DNA from: JAKAGZ01 sp963748105
GTDB lineage: Bacteria; Bacteroidota; Ignavibacteria; Ignavibacteriales; Ignavibacteriaceae
Assembly: GCA_963748105.1 (NCBI GenBank)
Contig: CAVVHP010000004.1
Location: 1 to 64,000 of the forward strand
Direction of reading: 5' to 3'
DNA length: 64,000 bases
The position numbers and the translations under genes are program-made. Of this stretch, positions 37,335-45,674 are shown in pieces. The notes beneath the pieces were generated by a model. That model saw nothing but the letters and a program-made list of their open reading frames with translations, did not search any database and was not told the DNA's origin. Position 1 is the stretch's first letter. Every line of letters begins with the position of its first letter.

Positions 37335-39458
37335 TTAATTTATCCCGAACGAAAGAGAAACAGTCACATTTCTTGGAAGTCCCGGCTCAAGATAAACCGG
37401 AACACCTCCGACAATATCGGGATTTACAAATGCCGAACCGACATACTTTGTATCTGCAATATTATTTATAGAAAGAAATCCGCGCATATTAATATGTTCG
37501 CCTAATTCTATTTCCTTGTTCAAGCCTATTGCAGCGTTGAAAATATTGTATGAGGGAACTTCGATTGTGTTTGCGTCATTAACAAAATAACTACCTGTTC
37601 CGTTTACACCGAAACTGACAAATAACCCCTTTAACGCTTCCGGTGCTATTGTTAACCCAACATTATAAAACAAAGACGGTATTCCCGCGGTTTTATTGTT
37701 CGCGTAATCCGCAAATTTGCCCGGTACTCCGTAATGCGCCGAATCAACTTTGTATTCGTCATATTTATTATCAGATAAAGTCAAGGCAGCATCAAGAGAA
37801 ATTCCATAATCAAACTGAAAAGTTGAGCTCAGCTCAGCACCAATTCTGTGCGACTTGCCAGCTGTAAAATAAAATCTCCCACCTCTGTAAGGAATTATAT
37901 CGTTTATAAGTTTTATATAATAGAGTGACAATTCATAATTAATAAATCTAAAAGCACTTTTATGTTCGAATGAAATTATTTGCTTTGTTCCGACTTCAAT
38001 AGTAGTTGAGTTAATAGGTTCCAAAAGTGGGCTCAATAAATAAACTGTGTCCTGTCCGTATGTTCCGGCGGGATCAGTTTCATTTCCTGCCGGTACTTCA
38101 ACTCCACCGCCAAGATTGGCATATAAACTGTGCACCGGTGAAAAGCGATAAGTTATTCCGGCCTTAGGAGTAAATCTTGTAAATGATCTTTGTTGCTTGC
38201 CAAATTGTGGTGCTAAAAAATCTTCGGAATAGTATGTTACATTATCATATCTTCCGCCAACTATCACGCTGACTTTTTCATTGAAATTAATTTCATTCTG
38301 AACAAAAGCACCAAAATTATTTGCTCCTTCGCGTTTATTATTTTTTAAAGTATTTCCTCTTCCGTTTGTAGCAGAAAGAGAATAAAATAAAATTGCACCG
38401 TCCTGGTATGCTTCATCAAGTCCGGCTATTAAGGTGTTTTTTACATCGCTGGAAAAGTGCGATAAATTTTTATAAACAACATTTCCACCGAAATGATATC
38501 TTGTAAAATCTCTGAAGGTTCCTCTTTCCGATCTTTGCAGATATTTGGGATTTACATAAACCATCCCAGAGATTTCGTTCGATTCATTAAAACCGTGATC
38601 AAGTGAAACGCCTATTCTTCCCAGCCGGTTAAATCTTCTCTCATCGCGCCCCAGATATGTTCCGTTTGCCAGTTTCGGATCTGCATTATATTCGGCCAAT
38701 GTTAAAGGTCCGGGAATGTGAAAAATGTTTGATGAACCGACGAGATAAACACCAAGATTTGTTCTGTCTCCAATCATCGATGTTATTCCCATATTCAAAA
38801 CAGTTCTCGAGCTTGAGGAATGAGTTCGCCAGCCGTCAAATGTATTGTTGGAGAGGCTCATAAATATTTTTCCGTTTCCTATATTACTGGCTGTCTGTAG
38901 TGAATATCTTTTATATCCGAAAGTCCCAAGGCTGCCATCAAGCCGGATAAAAGGTTTTTTAAAATTTGGAATAGATGAAAGGTTTATAACTCCGCCCGCC
39001 GCGTTTCCCCATAGTGCAGATGCGTTTGAACGTATTACCTCAATGTACCCGGCATTAGCCGGGTCGATGTTATCGAAGGAAGTTCTGCCATCCGGTTCTG
39101 TCTCCGGGAAACCATCCAGCATAACTCTAATGCCCCGGCTTGTGCCTGAATTTGATCTGTCGCCAGCACCCCTTGCACCAAATCCACGTATAACAATTCT
39201 TATATCCTGATTACCCGAACGGGATTGAGCAAGTACACCGGGAATACTGTTTAATATTTCGTCGAGTCCATAACCACGAATAAGATCAAGTTTCTTTGCG
39301 GAAATAATTGAAACAGCGTAGGGAACCTCCATTATTTTTTCGGGGTAGCGTGTTGCGCTTACTGTAACCTGGTCGAGCTCGTATTTTAATGTGTCTGTTT
39401 GTGCATTAATTAATAAACATGATGATAAAAAAATCATCAGCAATAGAATTCTTTGCAT
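37335..39458 (-). CDS. TonB-dependent outer-membrane receptor, FecA-like
   Basis: The 707-residue protein has a signal peptide (LLMIFLSSCLLINAQ), a TonB-box-like start (YELDQVTVSATRYPEKIMEV), and a plug domain with GYGLDEILNSIPGVLAQSRS, DIRIVIRGFGARGAG, IRVMLDGFPETEPDGRTSFD and IEVIRSNASALWGNAAGGVI. A 22-strand barrel follows, ending LPRNVTVSLSFGIN. It resembles Fe(III)-dicitrate receptors. It imports a siderophore or other iron/metal chelate across the outer membrane with TonB-ExbBD, which are not in the window. No Fur box was recognised upstream. Confidence 0.92.
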   Translation of the reverse strand: MQRILLLMIFLSSCLLINAQTDTLKYELDQVTVSATRYPEKIMEVPYAVSIISAKKLDLIRGYGLDEILNSIPGVLAQSRSGNQDIRIVIRGFGARGAGDRSNSGTSRGIRVMLDGFPETEPDGRTSFDNIDPANAGYIEVIRSNASALWGNAAGGVINLSSIPNFKKPFIRLDGSLGTFGYKRYSLQTASNIGNGKIFMSLSNNTFDGWRTHSSSSRTVLNMGITSMIGDRTNLGVYLVGSSNIFHIPGPLTLAEYNADPKLANGTYLGRDERRFNRLGRIGVSLDHGFNESNEISGMVYVNPKYLQRSERGTFRDFTRYHFGGNVVYKNLSHFSSDVKNTLIAGLDEAYQDGAILFYSLSATNGRGNTLKNNKREGANNFGAFVQNEINFNEKVSVIVGGRYDNVTYYSEDFLAPQFGKQQRSFTRFTPKAGITYRFSPVHSLYANLGGGVEVPAGNETDPAGTYGQDTVYLLSPLLEPINSTTIEVGTKQIISFEHKSAFRFINYELSLYYIKLINDIIPYRGGRFYFTAGKSHRIGAELSSTFQFDYGISLDAALTLSDNKYDEYKVDSAHYGVPGKFADYANNKTAGIPSLFYNVGLTIAPEALKGLFVSFGVNGTGSYFVNDANTIEVPSYNIFNAAIGLNKEIELGEHINMRGFLSINNIADTKYVGSAFVNPDIVGGVPVYLEPGLPRNVTVSLSFGIN

Positions 39459-39557
39459 TAAAATCTCCTGCTAAATTTTTGTATAATTTTCGAATTCATA
39501 AAACCGAATTGAATATATTCGGGAGAATAAACAACGAATAGAGCAATAAAATTATTC

Positions 39558-40091
39558 TTAGACAGGAATTAATACAGGTGGAGGGGTCGGAATTTCCAGG
39601 GTTTCTGAAGATAGTTTTAATATTTTACAACCATGAAATTTCCTTTCCAAAATATAATCAGGAATAAATAAGGGGCCGGTTAAAACTCCATCTTCTAAAA
39701 CATTTTTTAAGAGGTTTTTGTTTGCGGAGTTTTTATCGTGCTCATCGGCATTTCCCTTTTTAGTGAAAGCCAAATTCAAGTCATCTTCATCCGTATCGGC
39801 AAAGCAATAAAAATAAACACTGTCGTTTTTATTTTCATGCTTGATTATATCGTACATTTTCCCACGGAAAGAAAACTCTTGCTCGTCAAAGAATTTCAAA
39901 TCCGCTTTACCATTTCTTAAATCTTTGTTCGTAAAGACAATCAATGTTTGCAAACGGTTATAATCGTTTGATGAAATTTTCTCCCTTGCGCTTTCTTTTA
40001 AATTCGACTGAAGTACAAGGAAGATCAGCAAAGAACCCGCCGTGTTAAACAGGAAGGAAATGATTAGAAATATGGAAAAGGATTTCTTCAA
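39558..40091 (-). CDS. Membrane-anchored protein upstream of the TonB receptor, unknown
   Basis: The 177-residue protein has one N-terminal membrane helix (FSIFLIISFLFNTAGSLLIF), then a soluble periplasmic domain with SNDYNRLQTLIVFTNKDLRN and FFDEQEFSFRGKMYDIIKHE, and a short proline-rich end (IPTPPPVLIPV). The pattern resembles small accessory proteins that accompany TonB receptors in Bacteroidota, but I cannot name a family. It is on the same strand, 99 bases upstream of the receptor, so a shared role in metal uptake is possible. Confidence 0.65.
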   Translation of the reverse strand: MKKSFSIFLIISFLFNTAGSLLIFLVLQSNLKESAREKISSNDYNRLQTLIVFTNKDLRNGKADLKFFDEQEFSFRGKMYDIIKHENKNDSVYFYCFADTDEDDLNLAFTKKGNADEHDKNSANKNLLKNVLEDGVLTGPLFIPDYILERKFHGCKILKLSSETLEIPTPPPVLIPV

Positions 40092-40170
40092 ATTTTCTTA
40101 CGGTGAATTTGTTTCGAGCAATATACTTAATTGTTTGTAAATGATGTAGAAAAATGTGACGGATAAAGAT

Positions 40171-40194
40171 GCCTTCCCCGGTTTAGGGGAAGGC
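40171..40194 (-). terminator. Hairpin after the cytochrome c gene
   Basis: GCCTTCCCC-GGTTTA-GGGGAAGGC is a perfect 9-bp stem lying 19 bases past the cytochrome stop codon. It has only a short U-rich tail (ATCTTTATCC). Confidence 0.6.
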
Positions 40195-40212
40195 GGAGGA
40201 TAATTTTAGCGG

Positions 40213-40815
40213 CTATTTTTTCTTAATTAATGAAGCAATCTGATCCGGCGGTATCGGGTCTGGAACTCTGTTGTTGATCGCGGGAATTGAATGCAGATAG
40301 TCAAAAATATCCTTTAAATCTTTGTCCGTCAGTTGGGCAATAAACATCCATGGCATCGGGGGAAGTATTGGTCTTCCAACACCCATATGCTTTCCGCTTC
40401 TTAATGCTTTTATAAATAATTCCGGGGTCCAGTTGCCAAGTCCGGTTGTTTCATCCGGCGTGAGGTTGGCAGTAAACGAAACTCCCCAGGGACCAACCCA
40501 GGAAGTAAAATCTCTGGCATCAGTTAATACCCATTGTCCTTTTTTATACATTGCCGGGTCAATTTCCCCTAATGGATCATCGGCCGGGTGGCCGGAGAGT
40601 AATTTAGTTGTATCGGGCATGGGCCCCATAGCTGTCATTACCTTTGGTGAATGACAGTCGTTACATCCCCCTAAATTAACCAAGTATTTCCCCCGCGCAA
40701 TATGCTCTTCTTTTGTCATCGTTTTCTGTTCAGGGTTTTGTGAACAATTTAACTGAATAAACACCAGGCAGAAAAAGAGGGTAATAGAAGAAGCAATAAA
40801 GAGACTTCTTTTCAT
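40213..40815 (-). CDS. Monohaem cytochrome c, probable lipoprotein
   Basis: The 200-residue protein has a lipoprotein-type signal ending FIQLNCSQ (Cys24). One haem-binding motif CNDCH occurs at residues 51-55 in GKYLVNLGGCNDCHSPKVMT, and GRPILPPMPWMFIAQLTDKD supplies the likely axial Met, followed by DIFDYLHSIP, the class I cytochrome c C-terminal helix. A long insertion (residues 60-130) separates them. It should be exposed in the periplasm and act as an electron carrier or as a subunit of a membrane-bound dehydrogenase. No partner enzyme is adjacent. Confidence 0.88.
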   Translation of the reverse strand: MKRSLFIASSITLFFCLVFIQLNCSQNPEQKTMTKEEHIARGKYLVNLGGCNDCHSPKVMTAMGPMPDTTKLLSGHPADDPLGEIDPAMYKKGQWVLTDARDFTSWVGPWGVSFTANLTPDETTGLGNWTPELFIKALRSGKHMGVGRPILPPMPWMFIAQLTDKDLKDIFDYLHSIPAINNRVPDPIPPDQIASLIKKK

Positions 40816-40990
40816 AGAGCACCCTTTTAAAAGTGAGTAATTAAATGAATTATAGATGTTTAAGTGAACCTTTAAATTTCCAGGTATGAAATTGTCACAA
40901 ACGAATTTGCATTAGGCTACGGGGGAATTCTTTGTGATGCTTATTAAAATAGGAAATAATTATTGTAAATAGCAATAAAAATTTTGCCGG

Positions 40991-41185
40991 CTAATCATTT
41001 TTATTATTGGCAGGATTTTCTGAAGATTGTACCGGACTTTTGGTTCTTCCTGCCTTACGCACAGCGTCCTTTAACAGGAATTCAATCTGGGCGTTTAAAC
41101 TGCGCAGTTCATCAGCCGCCCATTTTTCAAGGACGGCGTGAATATTTTCATCGATTCTTAGTAAAAATTTCTTCCTTTCAGCCAT
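40991..41185 (-). CDS. Arc-like ribbon-helix-helix DNA-binding protein
   Basis: The 64-residue protein MAERKKFLLRIDENIHAVLE, KWAADELRSLNAQIEFLLKD has the short basic strand (KKFLLRID) and two helices of the ribbon-helix-helix fold; RSLNAQIEFLL is the conserved second-helix motif. The tail is Lys/Ser-rich and probably disordered. Arc-like proteins of this size frequently sit beside SPFH-domain genes. Here it closes a four-gene set with an SPFH protein and is the natural candidate to bind the phased repeats upstream of that gene. Confidence 0.8.
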   Translation of the reverse strand: MAERKKFLLRIDENIHAVLEKWAADELRSLNAQIEFLLKDAVRKAGRTKSPVQSSENPANNKND

Positions 41186-41198
41186 TTTAATCTTTTAT

Positions 41199-41708
41199 TT
41201 AACCTGCGTGTGCGGCACGCTTTCTCTGCTGTGATAAATACCAGGCGAGTATTATTACCCATGGGTATTTATCAAGTAACTCTGATTTTTGTTCAATGCA
41301 AATTTCTGTTTTGTCTTTTATGGAAACTTTATCTTTTAAGACAGCAATCACTTCCCCGGACAGGGTCTTTACACTATTTGTACCTCTTAAAAGCTTTGTT
41401 TCAATTATCATTTGTTCACCCTTGTAACATTTAACAGTGCCGTGTGATTTAAAACCGTCCCTTTTATAAGTGGCGTAGGGCAATTCATAGCCGGCCTGTC
41501 TTATTCCTATTTCGGATTTCCAGAAACTTGTTCGGTAAATCTCCCATTCTTCGTTTCCCTTCTTAAAAATCTTATTTATTCCGAAGATCCCTTTTGAACT
41601 GATGGTGCCGAGTAATTCATCATTGTGTTTTAATTCATAGTAACTTTTCCAGACGGAAGGCTGGTGAATTAGTAATGTCTCACCAGCCAGTTCGGATAAA
41701 TTTTTCAT
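41199..41708 (-). CDS. Paralogue A of the SPFH-cluster protein family (tubby/LURP-like?)
   Basis: The 169-residue protein starts MKNLSELAGETLLIHQPSVW and contains YYELKHNDELLGTISSKGIF, YELPYATYKRDGF and the C-terminal hydrophobic LLDKYPWVIILAWYLSQQRK. It is clearly homologous to the adjacent gene. The pattern of short beta strands with a hydrophobic C-terminal helix recalls the tubby/LURP-one/scramblase fold, a guess from the strand pattern and not from a match. It lies 13 bases upstream of the Arc-like gene. Confidence 0.7.
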   Translation of the reverse strand: MKNLSELAGETLLIHQPSVWKSYYELKHNDELLGTISSKGIFGINKIFKKGNEEWEIYRTSFWKSEIGIRQAGYELPYATYKRDGFKSHGTVKCYKGEQMIIETKLLRGTNSVKTLSGEVIAVLKDKVSIKDKTEICIEQKSELLDKYPWVIILAWYLSQQRKRAAHAG

Positions 41709-41769
41709 TTTAAATAATATCTCTAATTTATTTCAAATGTTTATTGTTACTTAGAATTCTTTAATTTTA

Positions 41770-42288
41770 TCAACCAATCAAAAGATACTTGCCATATCTT
41801 AGTTTTCTATAGACAGCCAAATACCAGGCCAGAAATATTATCCAGGGATATTTATCCAGCAATGTTGATTCCCGTTCTATCTTTACAGTTGTTCTTTCTA
41901 TAGAAATAATATATTTAAAACTTGCAAGAATTTGTGAATTATCTGTTTGTATGAAGAAAGTACCCTTGAAAAATCTGAAAATCATATTTATTCGCTGACC
42001 TTTTTGCAGATAAACGGTTCCATTAAATTTGAACCTGTCATGTTTATATTTAGCGTAAGGTAACTCTTTAAACGTTTCTTTTATTGCAAATTCAGAACTG
42101 AAAAAATTAGGACGATAAAACTCAAACTGATTTGAGAAAACATTAACCAACCTTCGTGTACTGAAAAAACTATCAGGCTTTATAGTGCCAAGAGTCTCTT
42201 TATCGTGTCTTAGTTCATAATAGTTTTGCATCATTGATGGCTGGCCGATAATAAGTGTTTCGCCGGCCAGTTCTGATAAACTTTTCAT
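41770..42288 (-). CDS. Paralogue B of the SPFH-cluster protein family
   Basis: The 172-residue protein starts MKSLSELAGETLIIGQPSMM, shares YYELRHDKETLGTI, KELPYAKYKHDRFKFNGTVY and the C-terminal STLLDKYPWIIFLAWYLAVY with paralogue A, and is about 35-40% identical by eye. The conserved start (MK-LSELAGETL-I-QPS) and the C-terminal LLDKYPW-I-LAWYL define the family. It follows the SPFH gene by 14 bases. A tandem duplication is clear; the membrane-associated end suggests both act at the inner membrane with the SPFH protein. Confidence 0.7.
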   Translation of the reverse strand: MKSLSELAGETLIIGQPSMMQNYYELRHDKETLGTIKPDSFFSTRRLVNVFSNQFEFYRPNFFSSEFAIKETFKELPYAKYKHDRFKFNGTVYLQKGQRINMIFRFFKGTFFIQTDNSQILASFKYIISIERTTVKIERESTLLDKYPWIIFLAWYLAVYRKLRYGKYLLIG

Positions 42289-42302
42289 GTTAATAAATCA
42301 TT

Positions 42303-43187
42303 TTATTGATAAATAGTTCCCGTATTAATAACAGGCATAGCCTCGTGATCCGCGACCAAAGCCACCATAAGGTTATTTACCATCTGCGCTTTTCTTTCTT
42401 CATCCAGATTTACAATTTTCTTGTCGCTTAAATCCTGCAAAGCCTGCTGAACCATTCCAACTGCGCCTTCTACGATTTTAAATCTTGCAGCAACAATTGC
42501 CTGTGCCTGTTGTCTTCTTAACATTGCCTGTGCAATTTCCTGGGCGTAGGCCAGGTGCGTAATGCGGGCTTCTACAATATTTACACCGGCGACTTCGAGC
42601 CTGGTCTGCAATTCTTTTCTCAGGTTGTCGGCAACTTCTGTCGGGCTACTTCTCAAAGATTCTTTCTCTCCCTCGTTTGTGTCGTAAGGATAATCGGAAG
42701 CTAGTGTACGAATCGCCGTCTCCGCCTGTATTGCTACAAACTGCTCGTAGTTTTCTACATCAAAAACAGCGCGCGCGGGACTTGTAACTTTCCACACAAC
42801 AACAGCCGCAATTTCAATCGGGTTGCCGTGCAGATCGTTCACTTTTATTTTATCGCTGTTGAAGTTTCTGATTCTGAGCGATACATGTCTTTTATTAGTG
42901 AACGGGTTAACCCAGAAGAAGCCATCGTCCTTTACGGTTCCGTTGTACTTTCCGAAAAGAATAAGTACACGCGAATCATTCGGCTGTATTACCATAAAAC
43001 CGACATTCCAAAAAATTGTAATTAGCGCCATCGGTATGGCTAAAATTAATATCACCGGTTCGTGCAGATGTGCTACCAGGTAAAAAAGAAATACAGTAAT
43101 TGCCAGGTTAACAAATGTGAGCGCAAGCGCGGCGAAACCGCTCATTTTTTTGCCGGTTTTTTCACTTATAGTTTCCATTTTTTTCAA
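42303..43187 (-). CDS. SPFH/band-7 membrane protein
   Basis: The 294-residue protein has two N-terminal membrane segments (FAALALTFVNLAITVFLFYL and PVILILAIPMALITIFWNVG), then the SPFH domain (FMVIQPNDSRVLILFGKYNG; IEIAAVVVWKVTSPARAVFD) and a helical tail (AQEIAQAMLRRQQAQAIVAA RFKIVEG, shown in part). The family oligomerises into membrane rings that organise membrane domains or modulate proteases. The ATG at 43178 is an alternative start. It is the first gene of a four-gene unit with paralogues B and A and the Arc-like protein. Confidence 0.9.
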   Translation of the reverse strand: MKKMETISEKTGKKMSGFAALALTFVNLAITVFLFYLVAHLHEPVILILAIPMALITIFWNVGFMVIQPNDSRVLILFGKYNGTVKDDGFFWVNPFTNKRHVSLRIRNFNSDKIKVNDLHGNPIEIAAVVVWKVTSPARAVFDVENYEQFVAIQAETAIRTLASDYPYDTNEGEKESLRSSPTEVADNLRKELQTRLEVAGVNIVEARITHLAYAQEIAQAMLRRQQAQAIVAARFKIVEGAVGMVQQALQDLSDKKIVNLDEERKAQMVNNLMVALVADHEAMPVINTGTIYQ

Positions 43188-43198
43188 CCCTTATAAAA

Positions 43199-43226
43199 TG
43201 ATATTGTAATGATATCATATTGATAG
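43199..43226. promoter_or_regulatory. Three TGATAT repeats in 11-bp phase
   Basis: TGATAT at 43199-43204, TGATAT at 43210-43215 and TGATAG at 43221-43226 start exactly 11 bases apart. They share a core palindrome TGATATCA at 43210-43217. The block begins 12 bases upstream of the SPFH start. Short direct repeats at helical phase are typical operators of ribbon-helix-helix repressors, such as the Arc-like protein at 40991. Confidence 0.55.
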
Positions 43227-43229
43227 CAA

Positions 43230-43479
43230 AAAGTCAAATTAATTATTTTTAATGGTAATCGCTTTTCTTTTAATTAGTTACAACCGGCACAGTATGGCCA
43301 AACTGACCTTGGGGAGGTTTTTCACCGGAATTCCGGCATAGATTCGGAGGAACCGCTCACCTCACTAAAACCCCATTTATAATTCAAAAATGCGTTTCAA
43401 ATCAATTAATTAGGGAAATAATTTCACAATTGGTTAGATTGTACTGCTGATTAAAAACACCTCTAAATTGCAGAAAAAG
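43230..43479. other. Divergent intergenic region, SPFH gene and SpoIIE phosphatase gene
   Basis: About 250 bases with no gene. It holds ACCGGAATTCCGG, a GC-rich palindrome near 43325, and AT-rich flanks. A structured leader was considered and not supported. Confidence 0.4.
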
Positions 43480-44587
43480 ATGAGCGAAAACAAAAAACAA
43501 AAGAGCAACGATCCACGCCTGGGGAGGACCCTGAGAGATGATTTCAGGCAGACCGATTTTATCGGCGAGATAAAGAAAGAATTCCGCGAGCTCAAAAACT
43601 TTTATATAGACGAACACAAGAAAGAACGGCTTCAGAACATGAATACCATAAGCGGTTTTTTTCATGTTCTCTTCTGGATAATCAAAAGTATGTTCTTTCA
43701 CCTCACTCCGCTCAGAAGATTATTGACCGTCGCCGGCGTATTGCTCGTGCTTATGGGAAGATTTACCTTTAACAGCGACGGCAGTTCACTGGTGTTTGAT
43801 AACAACTCATTGGGTGCGTTCTTAATTTTGTTTGTATTAATGCTTGAGTTGAAAGATAAACTACTCGCGAAGACCGAGCTCGAGGACGGAAGAAAAGTTC
43901 AGAAGGCCCTGCTGCCGGATGAAAACCCGCAAATACCCGGCTGGAAAGTCTGGCTTTATTCTCAACCGGCAAATGAAGTGTGCGGCGATCTTGTTGACTA
44001 CCTCAATATTAACGACAAAATAATCGGTCTTACAATGGCCGATGTGGCGGGTAAAGGATTAAGCGCGGCACTGATGATGTCGAAACTTCAATCTACAATC
44101 AGGGCTATTGCTACGGAAGATCATTCTCTCTCCGGGTTCGCAGCAAAGGTGAATAAAATTTTTAACCGCGACAGCCTGCCGAGCCTTTTCGCCTCAATGG
44201 TGTATCTGCAAATCGAGCCGGGATCCGGTAAAATAAAATATGTAAACGCAGGGCACCTTCCGCCTTTGATATTAAGAGGTGAAAATGTTGAAGAGACAGA
44301 AAAGGGCGATGCGGCAATCGGCATAATTAAGGACTCGGTGTTTGCGGAAAGGTCAGTAGAGTTAAACTCCGGTGATGCGCTCGTAATTTATTCCGACGGG
44401 GTTACAGAAGCGATGAGCGAGGCGGGACAGTTTTTCGGGAAACAGAGACTGATAAATACAATTAAGAAATATTATCGATCGTCCGGCCGATAAACTGGGC
44501 GAAGCAATAATACAGCAGGTAGAGTATTTTGCCGGTAACGCCCCGAGAAGCGACGATCTTTCACTAATAATTTTAAGAAGAGAATAA
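43480..44587 (+). CDS. SpoIIE/PP2C-type serine phosphatase, membrane-bound, one frameshift
   Basis: The protein (about 369 residues after correction) starts MSENKKQKSNDPRLGRTLRD, has a membrane stretch (RRLLTVAGVLLVLMGRFTFN and LGAFLILFVLMLELKDKLL) and then a PPM phosphatase domain: GDLVDYLNINDKIIGLTMAD VAGKG (in part), ALMMSKLQSTIRAIA, FASMVYLQIEPGSGKIKYVN AGHLPP and VIYSDGVTEAMSEAGQFFG. Asp residues of the metal site are in CGDLVD, MADVAGKG and YSDGVTEA. An extra A near 44467 breaks the frame before NIIDRPADKLGEAI and the DDLSLIILRR end. Such enzymes reverse anti-sigma/anti-anti-sigma phosphorylation; no partner switch genes are adjacent. Confidence 0.9.
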
Positions 44588-44592
44588 TCACG

Positions 44593-44617
44593 GCCCCTCC
44601 CATTATGAAGGAGGGGC
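44593..44617. terminator. Bidirectional terminator-like hairpin
   Basis: GCCCCTCC-(9)-GGAGGGGC is a perfect 8-bp stem between the stop codons of convergent genes at 44587 and 44624. Confidence 0.7.
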
Positions 44618-44623
44618 TGCGGC

Positions 44624-45531
44624 TTAATTCATAATTCGGAATTTATCGCTTATCTCCTTGCCGAAATGCTCTTTGTACATTTCCTTGTATTTCTCAAGCA
44701 GGTTATCAGGCAGCCTCTTACCGTTAATTTCGAGTTTGTCTTTTGTGAATTCCATTTCGAAATCCTCGTCTTCATCGTCCAGGTAACCATCCTTTACCAG
44801 CTCGGATCTCATGTCCTTTAAAAAGCTTTTCAGCTGTTTCATCTTTTCGCGCAGCTTGCTCATGTCAATTTTTATGTCTTTCATATGAATCCGGACATTT
44901 TCCATGCTTTTTGCTATCGCGTCGGCGTCAATGTTCACATGAATATTCCTTGGAAGTTCCTCCAGGCTTTTGTGAACCTGCTCCATTGTTTCCTCCATAG
45001 CATCATCTTCCCAGAAATCACAGTCATTCAGTTCTTTCAGGTTTTCCTTCATCTTTTCCATCTGCTTTCCTGAATTTATCTTTATCGAACTGGAAATCAA
45101 ATTTCCTGATTTTCATACCCTTCAAGATCTTTCTTCAATTGATTCATTTGCCTGTCAAACTGATCTCTGTTGAAATGGATGTCTATATCCGGGATATCGG
45201 CATCGAATGAATCGATATTGAAATGGTGTCTTTTTACGCGGTCAAAAACCATATCTTGATATTTATCGAAGTCATCTTCAGAAATTTTATCGCCCTCCTT
45301 ATAAAGTTCTTTTAATTCCCCGTTGCGGAGTACAGCTTTCCAGTGAACTTTATCACCGTCCTCCCAGGTTGAAAAGTGATACTTTTTTATTTTTACGGTT
45401 GTATCGCTGTTCTCAAAGAGAGAATGGTTTTTCTCCGGCGCCGGTGCTGGATTAAAACCGAGGGAGAATGCTGCAAGCATTACGAGCGCGGATGCCGCAG
45501 TAAATACTATCACTTTATTTTTGAAGTTCAT
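44624..45531 (-). CDS. Secreted protein sharing the periplasmic modules of the M56 sensor, two frameshifts
   Basis: The start at 45531 gives a signal peptide (VIVFTAASALVMLAAFSLGF, then PAPAPEK) after an AGGAGG site. The mature part has module 1 (VLRNGELKELYKEGDKISED, then DFDKYQDMV), an Asp/His/Phe-rich middle (DADIPDIDIHFNRDQFDRQM), a helical coiled coil (NLKELNDCDF; LREKMKQLKSFLKDM) and module 2 (FTKDKLEINGKRLPDNLLEK YKEMY, in part). One-base frameshifts near 45088 and 45075 sit in A runs; corrected reading ...EFDFQFDKDKFRKQMEKMKE gives about 302 residues. Both modules match the extracellular half of the M56 peptidase at 47513-49393. No known family name. It is read from the minus strand, upstream of the MFS gene's stop. 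Confidence 0.65.
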
Positions 45532-45559
45532 ATTACCTCCTGTTATACTTCCTTTTCTA

Positions 45560-45580
45560 CCATTATGACGTTTCTAATGG
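45560..45580. promoter_or_regulatory. Inverted repeat CCATTA-N9-TAATGG
   Basis: This 6-9-6 dyad lies 29 bases upstream of the secreted protein's start and 18 bases upstream of its ribosome-binding site. It could be an operator, but it does not resemble the TACGA-N6-TCGTA sites at 47 kb. Confidence 0.3.
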
Positions 45581-45674
45581 CGTGGAGTTCTGTTGAATTT
45601 GAGATAAATGCACGAAATGCGGTATCCATTGATGAACGGTAAATAATAATGATGGGATAGTGGAAGAAGAAAGA

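Noticed and set aside
43290..43440. Possible riboswitch or structured leader before the SpoIIE phosphatase
   Set aside because: GGCACAGTATGGCC and the ACCGGAATTCCGG palindrome suggested structure, but no conserved riboswitch core (TPP, cobalamin, SAM, c-di-GMP) could be matched and no consistent stem set was found.
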